From: Burkholderia latens
Lineage (GTDB): Bacteria; Pseudomonadota; Gammaproteobacteria; Burkholderiales; Burkholderiaceae
DNA length: 64,000 bases
Assembly: GCF_902499045.1 (NCBI RefSeq)
Contig: NZ_CABVPL010000009.1
Location: 62,001-126,000 of the forward strand
Direction: 5' to 3'
Shown here: piece after piece, positions 45,297 to 54,386 of the stretch
Layout of the letters: each line of letters opens with the position of its first letter
How positions within the stretch are numbered: position 1 is the first letter of the stretch
Made by a program: the position numbers and the translations under genes
The notes under the pieces: generated by a model
Told to the model about the DNA's origin: nothing
What the model saw: the letters and a program-made list of their open reading frames with translations, nothing else
Database searches by the model: none

Positions 45297-46733
45297 TCAG
45301 TAATGCTCGCCGACCCGCACGATCTTCAGTGTATTGGTGCCGCCCGCCTGCCCCATCGGCTCGCCGACCGTCAGCACGACCATGTCGCCGTGCTGCACGT
45401 ACCCCTGCTTGACGACGATCTCGAGCGCCGCCTGCAGCGCCGAGTCGCGATCGCTGTTGAAGTCGACGTGCAGCGGCGTCACGTTGCGGTACAGCGCCAT
45501 CGTGCGCTCGCTGCCGACGCGCGGCGTCAGCGCGAAGATCGGCACGTGCGTGTAGTGGCGCGACATCCACAACGCCGTCGCGCCCGATTCGGTCAGCGCG
45601 ATGATCGCCTTCGCGCCGAGGTGGTACGCGGTGAACAGCGCGCCCATCGCGATCGACTGGTCGATCCGCGTAAACGTGCGATCGAGGAAATCCTTGTCGA
45701 GCTCGACGTGCTCGGACTTTTCCGCCTCGACGCACACGGCCGCCATCGTCTCGATCGTGACGACCGGGTACTTGCCGGCGGCCGTCTCGGCCGACAGCAT
45801 CACCGCGTCGGTGCCGTCGAGCACTGCGTTCGCGACGTCCGACACTTCCGCGCGGGTCGGCACTGGCGCGTAGATCATCGATTCCATCATCTGCGTCGCG
45901 GTGATCACGAGCTTGTTGGACTCGCGCGCCATCCGGATCATCCGCTTCTGCAGCGCCGGCACGGCCGCGTTGCCGACTTCCACCGCGAGGTCGCCGCGCG
46001 CGACCATGATGCCGTCGGATGCGTCGAGGATGCTCTGCAGCGCCGGAATCGCTTCCGCGCGCTCGATCTTCGCGATCATCTTCGGCTTGATGCCGTACGG
46101 CGCGCCCGCGATGTTCGCGAGCTGGCGCGCCATTTCCATGTCGGTCGCGTTCTTCGGGAACGACACCGCGACCAGATCCGCGCCGAGCGACATCGCGGTG
46201 CGGATGTCCTCCATGTCCTTCGCGGTCAGCGCGGGCGCCGACAGGCCGCCGCCCTGGCGGTTGATCCCCTTGTTGTTGGACAGCTCGCCGCCCACCTTGA
46301 CGATCGTGTGGATCTCGTCGCCGAGCACGCGCTCGACGGTCAGCACGATCAGGCCGTCGTTCAGCAGCAGCAGGTCGCCCGGCTTCAGGTCGCGCGGGAG
46401 TTCCTTGTAGTCGAGGCCGACGCGCTCGTCGTTGCCGAGTTCGCAGCCCGCGTCGAGGATGAACGCCTGACCGGGCGTCAGCGTGGTCTTGCCGTTCTCG
46501 AACTTGCCGACGCGAATCTTCGGACCCTGGAGGTCGGCCATGATCGCGATCTCGCGGCCGACCTTGCGGGCGGCCTCGCGCACCATCTCGGCGCGCTGGC
46601 GGTGATCGTCGGCCGTGCCGTGCGAAAAATTGAGCCGCACGACGTCGAGCCCGGCCTGCATCATCTGCAGCAGAATCTCCGGCGAACTGGAAGCCGGGCC
46701 GATCGTGGCGACTATCTTGGTGGCGCGCTGCAT
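45297..46733 (-). CDS. pyk: Pyruvate kinase
   Basis: 478-aa glycolytic enzyme. Landmarks: [18 protein letters not shown], the active-site Lys in [11 protein letters not shown], the metal ligands in [15 protein letters not shown], and ATQMMESM. The start at 46733 (MQRATK) matches the family; an open frame continues far upstream but is not coding. The C-terminal domain (about 345-478) ends [15 protein letters not shown]. Confidence 0.95.
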   Translation of the reverse strand: MQRATKIVATIGPASSSPEILLQMMQAGLDVVRLNFSHGTADDHRQRAEMVREAARKVGREIAIMADLQGPKIRVGKFENGKTTLTPGQAFILDAGCELGNDERVGLDYKELPRDLKPGDLLLLNDGLIVLTVERVLGDEIHTIVKVGGELSNNKGINRQGGGLSAPALTAKDMEDIRTAMSLGADLVAVSFPKNATDMEMARQLANIAGAPYGIKPKMIAKIERAEAIPALQSILDASDGIMVARGDLAVEVGNAAVPALQKRMIRMARESNKLVITATQMMESMIYAPVPTRAEVSDVANAVLDGTDAVMLSAETAAGKYPVVTIETMAAVCVEAEKSEHVELDKDFLDRTFTRIDQSIAMGALFTAYHLGAKAIIALTESGATALWMSRHYTHVPIFALTPRVGSERTMALYRNVTPLHVDFNSDRDSALQAALEIVVKQGYVQHGDMVVLTVGEPMGQAGGTNTLKIVRVGEHY

Positions 46734-47017
46734 GAAACTCCTCTTCTGGATCAAGGTGGATGCGCTGGGTGAAACGCTGCGAGAGCCGGAATCGGCGGGC
46801 CCAGCGGCGGCCGCTCCGGAGGGCGTGCCGGTGCTTGCGCCCGGCATCGCTTTGTTCTGAATCTCGTGGTGCTGCACGGCCGCGTCGCCGGCGGCCGCCG
46901 GTGCGCGCGGGGACGAGTTCGCCCGCGCGGGCGCGCGTGTGCGCTTGCCCGCGCCGGCCGGCTGCTCCGCTTTCGCGGAGCGCGCGGCCCTCGTCACTCC
47001 TGCGCGCGCCGCCACGC
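46734..47017. other. 284-bp spacer between pgk and pyk
   Basis: No supported gene or clear terminator. Very GC-rich (GGCCGCCGG-type tracts) with several short inverted repeats. It must hold the pyk promoter if pyk is transcribed separately from pgk. Confidence 0.35.
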
Positions 47018-48214
47018 TCAGGCCGCCCGCGTTTCGAGCACTTCCACCGCCGGCAGCTTCTTCCCCTCGAGGAACTCGAGGAAGGCGCCGCCGCCCGTCG
47101 AGATGTAGCTGACCTGGTCGTGGATGCCGTACTTCGCGATGGCCGCGAGCGTGTCGCCGCCGCCCGCGATCGAGAACGCGGACGATTTGGCGATCGCTTC
47201 GGCGAGCGTCTTGGTGCCGTTGCCGAACTGGTCGAACTCGAACACGCCGACCGGGCCGTTCCACACGATCGTGCCGGCCTTCTCGAGCTGGCTCGCGAGC
47301 GCGCGGGCCGTATCCGGGCCGATGTCGAGGATCATGTCGTCCGCTTCGATGTCGGCGACCTGCTTCACCGTGGCCGCGGCCGTCGGCGAGAATTCCTTGG
47401 CCGTCACGACGTCGGTCGGGATCGGCACCGACGCGCCGCGCTCGCGCGCTTCGTCGATGATCGCCTTCGCCTCGGCGACGAGATCGGCCTCCGCGAGCGA
47501 CTTGCCGATCGACAGGCCGGCCGCGAGCATGAACGTGTTCGCGATGCCGCCGCCGACGATCAGCTGATCGACCTTGCCGGCCAGCGACTTCAGGATGGTC
47601 AGCTTGGTCGACACCTTCGAGCCGGCGACGATCGCCACCAGCGGGCGCGCCGGGTTGCCGAGCGCCTTGCCGAGCGCGTCGAGTTCCGCAGCAAGCAGCG
47701 GGCCTGCGCACGCGACGGGCGCGTACTTCGCGATCCCGTGCGTGGTCGCTTCCGCGCGGTGCGCGGTGCCAAATGCGTCGTTCACGTACACGTCGCACAG
47801 CTTCGCCATCTTCTGCGCGAGCTCGTCCGAATTCTTCTTCTCGCCCTTGTTCACGCGGCAGTTCTCGAGCAGCACGACCTGGCCCGGCGCAACGTTCACG
47901 CCGTTCTCGACCCAGTTCGACACCAGCGGCACGTCGCGGCCGAGCAGCTCGGCGAGACGCTTCGCGACCGGCGCGAGCGAGTCTTCCGGCTTGAACTCGC
48001 CTTCGGTCGGCCGGCCGAGGTGCGACGTGACCATCACGGCCGCGCCGGCGTCGAGCGCCGCCTGGATGGCCGGCACGGACGCGCGCACGCGCGTGTCCTC
48101 GGTGATGTTGCCGTGATCGTCCTGCGGGACGTTCAGGTCGGCGCGGATGAACACCCGCTTGCCGGCGAGCTGGCCGGCGACGATCAGGTCGGTAAGACGC
48201 TTGACTTGGCTCAT
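47018..48214 (-). CDS. pgk: Phosphoglycerate kinase
   Basis: 398-aa glycolytic kinase. Landmarks: [49 protein letters not shown] and the C-terminal GGGDTLAAI plus [14 protein letters not shown]. The start at 48214 ([10 protein letters not shown]) is the family N-terminus. First gene of the pgk, pyk, fba series. Confidence 0.95.
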   Translation of the reverse strand: MSQVKRLTDLIVAGQLAGKRVFIRADLNVPQDDHGNITEDTRVRASVPAIQAALDAGAAVMVTSHLGRPTEGEFKPEDSLAPVAKRLAELLGRDVPLVSNWVENGVNVAPGQVVLLENCRVNKGEKKNSDELAQKMAKLCDVYVNDAFGTAHRAEATTHGIAKYAPVACAGPLLAAELDALGKALGNPARPLVAIVAGSKVSTKLTILKSLAGKVDQLIVGGGIANTFMLAAGLSIGKSLAEADLVAEAKAIIDEARERGASVPIPTDVVTAKEFSPTAAATVKQVADIEADDMILDIGPDTARALASQLEKAGTIVWNGPVGVFEFDQFGNGTKTLAEAIAKSSAFSIAGGGDTLAAIAKYGIHDQVSYISTGGGAFLEFLEGKKLPAVEVLETRAA

Positions 48215-48483
48215 GTTGAACACATTGAAGTAGTGGATGGGGAAAGGGGGTTCACGCTGGACGTGCGCGGGCTGCCGCGAAAGGGCGCCGGATGCGGCCG
48301 TGGCTGGCGGTTCGCATGACGCGCACGGGTAAAAATCTCGAACGGGCATTCTAGCCGATCCATTCGGCAGACTGACCCGTGCGGCGGCGAATTCCGCCTA
48401 TTTGGGATCGCGCGTGCCGGGCGACAAGTTGCTGCAATGCAGCAACGCACGGCCGCGCGTATGACCGGCCGGACCGCGGCCGG

Positions 48484-48807
48484 TCAGAAGATCAGCCGCA
48501 GGACGGTAAAGACGAGCATGCCGACGACGATCGTGCCGAGCATGCTGCGCCGCCACAAATACCAGCCGAGGCCGGCAAGCGCCGCGTAGAACGGATGATT
48601 GGACAGCGCGAACGACAGTCCGGCCGGCGTCTCGAGCACGTCCGGCAGTACGACCGCGACGAGCGCGGCGGCCGGCGCATAGCGCAGCGCGCGCTGCGCA
48701 CGCTCGGGCAGCACCGTGCGCTCGCCGCCGAGCAGGAACAGCGCACGCGTGACGGCCGTGACGATCGTCATCCCGACGATGACGATCCAGATTTCGGTCG
48801 CGCTCAA
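48484..48807 (-). CDS. azlD: AzlD-family branched-chain amino acid export subunit
   Basis: Small membrane protein of 107 aa with three hydrophobic segments (TEIWIVIVGMTIVTAVTRALFLL; APAAALVAVVLPDVL; the C-terminal LGTIVVGMLVFTVLRLIF). It is the small partner of AzlC in branched-chain amino acid exporters. No ATG is available: the likely start is TTG at 48807, overlapping the azlC stop (48804-48806) as TTGA, with AAGGAAA upstream. This is typical tight coupling of azlC and azlD. Confidence 0.82.
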   Translation of the reverse strand: MSATEIWIVIVGMTIVTAVTRALFLLGGERTVLPERAQRALRYAPAAALVAVVLPDVLETPAGLSFALSNHPFYAALAGLGWYLWRRSMLGTIVVGMLVFTVLRLIF

Positions 48808-49559
48808 TCGATTTCCTTTTCGTGCACGGTTTCGGTACGAATGCGCCGCCAGTCGGCGCGCTCGACGAAGAAGTCGGCTGTGCAGCCGGCCGCGAGCGCG
48901 GCGAACACCGCGATCGGCAGCGCGAGCCGGTACGGCAGGTCGAACGCGATCAGCGACACGATGCCCGCGACCGCGACGGCCGCGAGCGTCGAGCGGTTCG
49001 CGACCGCCGACACCATGATCGGAATCAGCGCGAGCGTGCCGGCCAGTTCCAGCCCCCAGCTCGCGGGAAAGAAGCTCGCGAGCAGGATGCCGGCGAGCGA
49101 CGACACCTGCCACGACGCCCAGCTCGCGAGCGCCATCCCCCAGAAGTACGCTTCCTTGCCCGGCACGTGGCCGTACGCGAAGCCCTGTTTCTGGAACAGC
49201 AGGTAGATCACGTCGCCATTGAAATAGCCGATCGCGAGGCGCCGCCACAGCGGCAGGTAGGAAAAATGGGGGGCTAGGCCGGCGCTGAAGATCACGAAGC
49301 GCAGGTTGACCATCGCGGCCGTAAGCAGGATCGTCCAGACCGGCAGCTTCGCGACGAGCAGCGGCAGCACCGCGAGCTGCGACGAGCCCGCGTAGACGAA
49401 GATCGACATCGCGCTCGCCTGCCCGAGCGTCATCACCGACTTGCTCATCGCGACGCCGGTGACGAGGCCCCAGGACAGGATCGCCATCAGTGTCGGGGAA
49501 TAGTCGCGTGCGCCCTGGATCAGCGCGAAGCGGTCGGTGGCGGACAATCGAGCGAGCAT
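48804..49559 (-). CDS. azlC: AzlC-family branched-chain amino acid export permease
   Basis: 251-aa inner-membrane protein of the AzlC family (PF03591), six to eight hydrophobic segments. Family landmarks: SPTLMAILSWGLVTGVAMS, SQLAVLPLL, MVNLRFVIFSAGLAPHF. With AzlD it likely exports branched-chain amino acids or analogues. Divergent from ilvE, a branched-chain aminotransferase gene, so the two units are metabolically related. Confidence 0.9.
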   Translation of the reverse strand: MLARLSATDRFALIQGARDYSPTLMAILSWGLVTGVAMSKSVMTLGQASAMSIFVYAGSSQLAVLPLLVAKLPVWTILLTAAMVNLRFVIFSAGLAPHFSYLPLWRRLAIGYFNGDVIYLLFQKQGFAYGHVPGKEAYFWGMALASWASWQVSSLAGILLASFFPASWGLELAGTLALIPIMVSAVANRSTLAAVAVAGIVSLIAFDLPYRLALPIAVFAALAAGCTADFFVERADWRRIRTETVHEKEID

Positions 49560-49690
49560 GGGAAAGCGGGCCGCGGCGGGCAGTTCGTCCGGGCGCCGGC
49601 GTCTCCTGCCGGCAAGGCCCGTCGTTATTGGAATCGGTACCGGCGATTATAGCGCCGGCCACGTGCCGACCGACCGGATCGGCGCCAAAT

Positions 49691-49708
49691 GACGCTAAAA
49701 TAAGCGTC
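49691..49708. promoter_or_regulatory. Inverted repeat/-10-like element upstream of ilvE
   Basis: GACGCT-AAAATA-AGCGTC is a perfect 6-bp inverted repeat whose centre contains TAAAAT, a plausible -10 hexamer, 58-75 bp before the ilvE start and in the azlC-ilvE divergent region. It may be an operator overlapping the ilvE promoter. Confidence 0.35.
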
Positions 49709-49765
49709 TTTCCGGCTCAACGCTGCACATAACCCGCAGCATCCCACTGCTTCCAGGAGAATCCT

Positions 49766-50689
49766 ATGTCAATGGCCGACCGCGACGGCAAGATCTGGAT
49801 GGACGGCAAGTTGATCGACTGGCGCGACGCCAAGATCCACGTCCTGACCCATACGCTGCACTACGGCATGGGCGTCTTCGAGGGCGTGCGCGCGTACAAG
49901 ACGGCCGACGGCAGCACCGCGATCTTCCGCCTGCCGGAGCACACCAAACGTCTGCTGAATTCGGCGAAGATCTTCCAGATGGACGTGCCGTTCGACCGCG
50001 AAACGCTCGCCGCCGCGCAGCTCGAAGTCGTGCGCGAGAACAAGCTCGAGTCGTGCTACCTGCGCCCGATCATCTGGGTCGGCTCGGAAAAGCTCGGCGT
50101 GTCGGCCAAGGGCAACACGATCCACGTCGCGATCGCCGCGTGGCCGTGGGGCGCGTATCTCGGCGAGGACGGCCTCGCGAAGGGCATCCGCGTGAAGACG
50201 TCGTCGTTCACGCGCCACCACGTGAACGTGTCGATGGTCCGCGCGAAGGCGTCCGGCTGGTACGTGAACTCGATCCTCGCGAACCAGGAAGCCACCGCCG
50301 ACGGCTACGACGAAGCGCTGCTGCTCGACGTCGACGGCTACGTGTCGGAAGGCTCCGGCGAGAACTTCTTCCTCGTCAACAACGGCAAGCTGTACACGCC
50401 CGACCTGTCGTCGTGCCTCGACGGCATCACGCGCGACACGGTCATCACGCTCGCGAAGGACGCCGGCATCGACGTGATCGAGAAGCGCATCACGCGCGAC
50501 GAGGTGTATACGGCCGACGAGGCGTTCTTCACGGGCACGGCCGCCGAAGTCACGCCGATCCGCGAGCTCGACAACCGCACGATCGGCAGCGGCGCGCGCG
50601 GCCCGGTCACGGAAAAGCTCCAGTCGGCGTTTTTCGATATCGTGTCGGGCAAGAACGCGAAGTACGCGCACTGGCTGACCAAGGTCTGA
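49766..50689 (+). CDS. ilvE: Branched-chain amino acid aminotransferase
   Basis: Fold-type IV PLP enzyme of 307 aa. The Schiff-base Lys161 lies in VRAKASGWYVNS; TLHYGMGVFEGVRAY is at 30-44 and the C-terminal FFTGTAAEVTPI region binds substrate carboxylate. It makes the last step to Leu, Ile and Val and starts their degradation. AGGAGAA precedes the start. The small zinc-finger gene follows after 50 bp. Confidence 0.95.
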   Translation: MSMADRDGKIWMDGKLIDWRDAKIHVLTHTLHYGMGVFEGVRAYKTADGSTAIFRLPEHTKRLLNSAKIFQMDVPFDRETLAAAQLEVVRENKLESCYLRPIIWVGSEKLGVSAKGNTIHVAIAAWPWGAYLGEDGLAKGIRVKTSSFTRHHVNVSMVRAKASGWYVNSILANQEATADGYDEALLLDVDGYVSEGSGENFFLVNNGKLYTPDLSSCLDGITRDTVITLAKDAGIDVIEKRITRDEVYTADEAFFTGTAAEVTPIRELDNRTIGSGARGPVTEKLQSAFFDIVSGKNAKYAHWLTKV

Positions 50690-50739
50690 GCGCGCCGCGC
50701 GACCGACCGCCCCACAAAAGAGTGATAAGAGAAAGTCTC

Positions 50740-50934
50740 ATGAGCGAAATCAAGGAAATGCCGCTGGTCGAGCTGACGGCCAAGGATCTTCCCGCCTACT
50801 GCCCGAACCCGGCGATGGCGCGCTGGAGCGCGCACCCGCGCGTGTTCATCGACGTTTCGCACGGCGAGGCGCGCTGCCCGTACTGCGGCACGCGCTACAA
50901 GCTGCGCGACGGCGAGGTGGTCAAGGGCCACTGA
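50740..50934 (+). CDS. Small zinc-finger (zf-CHCC) protein
   Basis: 64-aa protein of the zf-CHCC family (PF10276), related to the zinc subunit of respiratory complex I. Ligands are a Cys in AYCPNP, a His in HPRVFIDV, and the pair CPYCG near the C-terminus. In many beta-proteobacteria it is encoded between ilvE and waaF as here. Function unknown. Likely co-transcribed with ilvE. Confidence 0.88.
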   Translation: MSEIKEMPLVELTAKDLPAYCPNPAMARWSAHPRVFIDVSHGEARCPYCGTRYKLRDGEVVKGH

Positions 50935-51072
50935 GCCCCGGTCCGGGCCCGCGGGCCCGCCGCACGCGAGGCGGCGCAGCCGGAAGCCCGGCGCGCCGCC
51001 CTTTTCCTGTTCTGACAACCCGAACGCGGTGCATGCGCGCCGTGCTTCATTACGACATCGGAAGTCGACCTG

Positions 51073-52110
51073 ATGCGTCGAGCGCTGGTTATCGCACCGA
51101 ACTGGATCGGTGACGCATTGATGGCGCAGCCGCTTTTTGCGCTGCTGAAGAAGCTCCATCCCCGCATCGCGATCGATGCCGTCGCGCCCACCTGGGTCGC
51201 GCCGGTGCTCGAGCGGATGCCCGAGATCCACGATGTCTACGCGACCGATCTCGCGCATGGCAAGCTGCAGCTGCTGCGCCGCTGGCAGCTCGCGAGCGAC
51301 CTGCGCGACGTCGGCTACGACGCGGCGTACGTGCTGCCGAATTCGCTGAAGTCCGCGGTGATCCCGTGGCTCGCCAACATCCCGCTGCGGATCGGCTATA
51401 CCGGCGAGCACCGCTACGGGCTGCTCAATGTGCGGCACGCGAACCCCGACAAGTCGGCCGAGCGGCCGCCGATGACGACGCACTACGCGGCACTCGCGTA
51501 CGCGCCGGGCGCGAAGCTGCCGGAGTCGATGAAGACGCTGCCCGCGCCGCGCCTCGACGCCGACCTGAACGAGACGGCGCGCGTGTCCGCGCGTTTCAAT
51601 CTCGATACGAGAAAGCCGCTCGTCGTGTTCTGCCCCGGCGCGGAATACGGCCCGGCCAAGCGCTGGCCGCCCGAGCATTTCGCGACGCTCGCGACGATCG
51701 TCCACCAGTCGTTCCCGTACACGCAGATCATCGCGCTCGGCTCGCAGAAGGATGCGGCCGCCGCCCAGGCGATCGCCGACCACGCACCGAACGTGCGCAA
51801 CCTGTGCGGGCAGACGTCGCTGTCCGAGGCCTGCGCGCTGATCGCGCGCGCGAACGCGGTCGTGACCAACGATTCGGGGCTGATGCACGTCGCCGCCGCC
51901 TTGCGCCGGCCGCTCGTCGCGCTGTACGGCTCGACGGATCCACGCCACACCCCTCCGCTGTCGGAGCTGGCGAAGGTACAATGGTTGCATCTCGAATGCA
52001 GTCCCTGCTTCGAACGCGAGTGCCCGCTCGGCCATCTGAACTGCCTGCGCGAACTCGGCCCCGAGCAGGTATTCGGCGATTTGCGCGGCATGCTGGTCGG
52101 GCAGCGCTGA
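51073..52110 (+). CDS. waaF: ADP-heptose:LPS heptosyltransferase II
   Basis: 345-aa GT9 glycosyltransferase adding the second heptose to the lipopolysaccharide inner core. The N-terminal APNWIGDALMAQPLF contains the conserved catalytic Asp; FCPGAEYGPAKRWPPEHFA and TNDSGLMHVAAALRRPLVALYGSTDP bind ADP-heptose. Acts at the cytoplasmic face of the inner membrane. The downstream gene (52225) is 114 bp away. Confidence 0.95.
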   Translation: MRRALVIAPNWIGDALMAQPLFALLKKLHPRIAIDAVAPTWVAPVLERMPEIHDVYATDLAHGKLQLLRRWQLASDLRDVGYDAAYVLPNSLKSAVIPWLANIPLRIGYTGEHRYGLLNVRHANPDKSAERPPMTTHYAALAYAPGAKLPESMKTLPAPRLDADLNETARVSARFNLDTRKPLVVFCPGAEYGPAKRWPPEHFATLATIVHQSFPYTQIIALGSQKDAAAAQAIADHAPNVRNLCGQTSLSEACALIARANAVVTNDSGLMHVAAALRRPLVALYGSTDPRHTPPLSELAKVQWLHLECSPCFERECPLGHLNCLRELGPEQVFGDLRGMLVGQR

Positions 52111-52224
52111 CCCTGACCGGCGGCGTCGCACGACGCGCCGGGCAATCCGATTCACCGGTGCACGGCGGCCCCACCCGGGCCGCCGTGCTGAATACGGCGC
52201 GCGACGCGCGCGAGAGACACCCCG

Positions 52225-52671
52225 ATGCCACGTTTTGCCCGCCTTTTCGAAGCCGCTGCCGATACGCTGAACGCCTACTACCAGGCCGTCGCCGATGCCA
52301 ATCTCGACGCGCTGCTGGGGTTGTGGATCGACGAGGACTTCGCCAGCTGCGTCTGGGCCGACGGCGAGCATCTGCACGGCCTCGACCAGATCCGCAGCGG
52401 GCTCGGCAATCGCCTCGCGACGCGCCCGGTCACGATCGAACCGCTCGACATCCGCGTATACGATAGCCTCGGCACCGTCGTCTACACGATCGCCGAAGCG
52501 CATCAGCAGGCCGACCTGACGGCCGAACCCGACATGGTTTTCGCGACGTACGTGATGATCCACGAACGCGGCGAGTGGCGGATCGCGCACATCCACGCGA
52601 GTCCGATTCCCGAACAGGCGGCCGGACAATTCGCCGCGAAGATCCGTCACGGGCAGGGTCCGCTGCACTGA
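52225..52671 (+). CDS. NTF2-like/SnoaL-family small protein
   Basis: 148-aa cone-shaped-fold protein of the SnoaL/DUF4440 type: an N-terminal helix (DTLNAYYQAVADANLDALLGLW) then beta strands (ASCVWADGEHLHGLDQI, TVVYTIAEAH, EWRIAHIHASPIP). Function not known; family members are enzymes or ligand-binding proteins. Same strand as waaF and the YheT-type hydrolase, with gaps of 114 and 33 bp. Confidence 0.82.
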   Translation: MPRFARLFEAAADTLNAYYQAVADANLDALLGLWIDEDFASCVWADGEHLHGLDQIRSGLGNRLATRPVTIEPLDIRVYDSLGTVVYTIAEAHQQADLTAEPDMVFATYVMIHERGEWRIAHIHASPIPEQAAGQFAAKIRHGQGPLH

Positions 52672-52704
52672 CGAAGAACGAAGCAACGCATTAGCGGGGC
52701 GATC

Positions 52705-53742
52705 ATGAGTACGGCTTCTCCGCCCACCTCGCCGCTGACCGGGGCCCCGGCCCCCGACGACGATTCATTGCGCTATCGCGCACCGCGCTGGCTGCCGAAC
52801 AGCCATGTGCAAACCATCGTGCCCGCGCTGTTCGCGCGACGACCGACCGTCGCGTATCGCCGAGAGCGATGGGAAACCCCCGACCACGATTTCATCGATC
52901 TCGACTGGGTCGCGCATCTCGACAGCGCGGCGCCGCCGCCCGACGCGCCGCTGTTCGTGCTGTTCCACGGCCTCGAAGGCAGCTCCGCGTCGCACTATGC
53001 GCTCGCGATGATGTCGGCCGCGCGCGCGAAGGGCTGGCATGCGGTCGTCCCGCACTTTCGCAGTTGCAGCGGCGAGCTCAACCGGCAGCCGCGCTTCTAT
53101 CATCTCGCCGACAGCGCCGAGGTCGACTGGATCCTGCGCCGGCTCGCCGCGCAGCATCGCGGGCCGGTCGTCGCGGCCGGCGTGTCGCTCGGCGGCAACG
53201 TGCTGCTGCGCTGGCTCGGCGAGCACCGCAGCGACACGTCGATCGTGCATGCGGCCGCCGCGATCTCGACGCCGATCGACGTGCATGCCGGCGGCCGCGC
53301 GCTGTCGCAGGGTTTTGCGATGGTGTACACGCGCAGCTTCCTGAAGACGCTGAAACGCAAGGGGTTGGCGAAGCTCGAGCAATACCCGGGGCTGTTCGAC
53401 CGCGACGCGATGCTGCGCGCCGTGACGATGCGCGACTTCGACGAAGTCGTGACTGCGCCGCTGCACGGCTTCGCGAACGCGGACGATTACTGGACCCAGG
53501 CCACGACGCGCCCGCTGCTGCGCGCAATCGACGTGCCGACCCTGATCCTCAACGCGCGCAACGATCCGTTCCTGCCCGAATCCGCGCTGCCGAGCGCGGC
53601 CGACGTGTCGCCGGCCGTCGAGCTCGACCAGCCCGCGCACGGCGGTCATGCAGGATTCATGACCGGGCCGTTTCCCGGCCGCCTCGACTGGCTGTCGGCG
53701 CGGGTGTTCGGCTATTGCTCCAAATTCGTCGATCATGGATGA
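52705..53742 (+). CDS. YheT-family alpha/beta hydrolase
   Basis: 345-aa hydrolase of the YheT/ABHD1-3 group. The HVQTIVPALF motif near the start, LFHGLEGSS, FRSCSGELNRQPRFYH and the nucleophile elbow GVSLGGN are characteristic; the acid-His part is ARNDPFLP and HGGHAGF. Its physiological ester is not established. The stop overlaps the next gene's start by 8 bp. Confidence 0.9.
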   Translation: MSTASPPTSPLTGAPAPDDDSLRYRAPRWLPNSHVQTIVPALFARRPTVAYRRERWETPDHDFIDLDWVAHLDSAAPPPDAPLFVLFHGLEGSSASHYALAMMSAARAKGWHAVVPHFRSCSGELNRQPRFYHLADSAEVDWILRRLAAQHRGPVVAAGVSLGGNVLLRWLGEHRSDTSIVHAAAAISTPIDVHAGGRALSQGFAMVYTRSFLKTLKRKGLAKLEQYPGLFDRDAMLRAVTMRDFDEVVTAPLHGFANADDYWTQATTRPLLRAIDVPTLILNARNDPFLPESALPSAADVSPAVELDQPAHGGHAGFMTGPFPGRLDWLSARVFGYCSKFVDHG

Positions 53743-54349
53743 CATCGTCAGGCAAGCCATCGCCAAGTGGCCGAACGTTCCGCACTGCACCGGCTGGCTG
53801 CTGCTCGACCGGCGCGGTGAATGGCGGCTGCGCGACGACGCCGCGCAGGCCGCCGGCGAGCTCGGCTCGCCGATCCGGCATGCGGCGCTGAACGCGTTCA
53901 TCGGACGCAACTACGAATGCGATGCGCACGGGCAGTGGTTCTTCCAGAACGGGCCGCAGCGCGTGTACGTCGAGCTCGCGTACACGCCATGGATCGTGCG
54001 ACTGGCCGAGTGCGACGGGCAGCTCGCGCTGACCGACCAGACCGGCGCGTCGTTCGAACCGGACGCCGCGTGGCTCGACGATGCGGGCGGCGTGCTATTT
54101 CGCGCGGCCGGCACACCGCCGCGCATCGCCGCGTTGCACGACCACGACCTCGGCCTGTTCGCGGATCACGCGGACTTCGACGCGACACCGCCGGTGCTGC
54201 GCTGGCGCGACGGCCACACGCTGCCGCTCGGCAACGTCGCGTGTGCCGACGTGCCCGCGATGTTCGGCTTCGTCGCGAGCCCTGCGCAGCGCGCGCGTTG
54301 CGATCGCGACACGCCGCCGGACCGCGGCAACGCTCACGCCGGCAGCTGA
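53735..54349 (+). CDS. Conserved hypothetical protein coupled to the YheT-type hydrolase
   Basis: 204-aa soluble protein, starting MDDIVRQAIAKWPNVPHCTGWLLLDRRGEWRLRD and rich in Trp, Asp and His. It has no signal peptide or membrane segment. It overlaps the hydrolase gene by 8 bp, so the two are probably translationally coupled. I recognise it as a conserved proteobacterial hypothetical but cannot name its domain. No function assigned. Confidence 0.78.
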   Translation: MDDIVRQAIAKWPNVPHCTGWLLLDRRGEWRLRDDAAQAAGELGSPIRHAALNAFIGRNYECDAHGQWFFQNGPQRVYVELAYTPWIVRLAECDGQLALTDQTGASFEPDAAWLDDAGGVLFRAAGTPPRIAALHDHDLGLFADHADFDATPPVLRWRDGHTLPLGNVACADVPAMFGFVASPAQRARCDRDTPPDRGNAHAGS

Positions 54350-54386
54350 ACGCGCGGCAGCAGCCGTCGCCCTCCCCTGACGGCCG

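Noticed and set aside
46760-48319. 519-codon plus-strand open frame across pgk
   Set aside because: Antisense to the clear pgk gene; no start signal, no domain.
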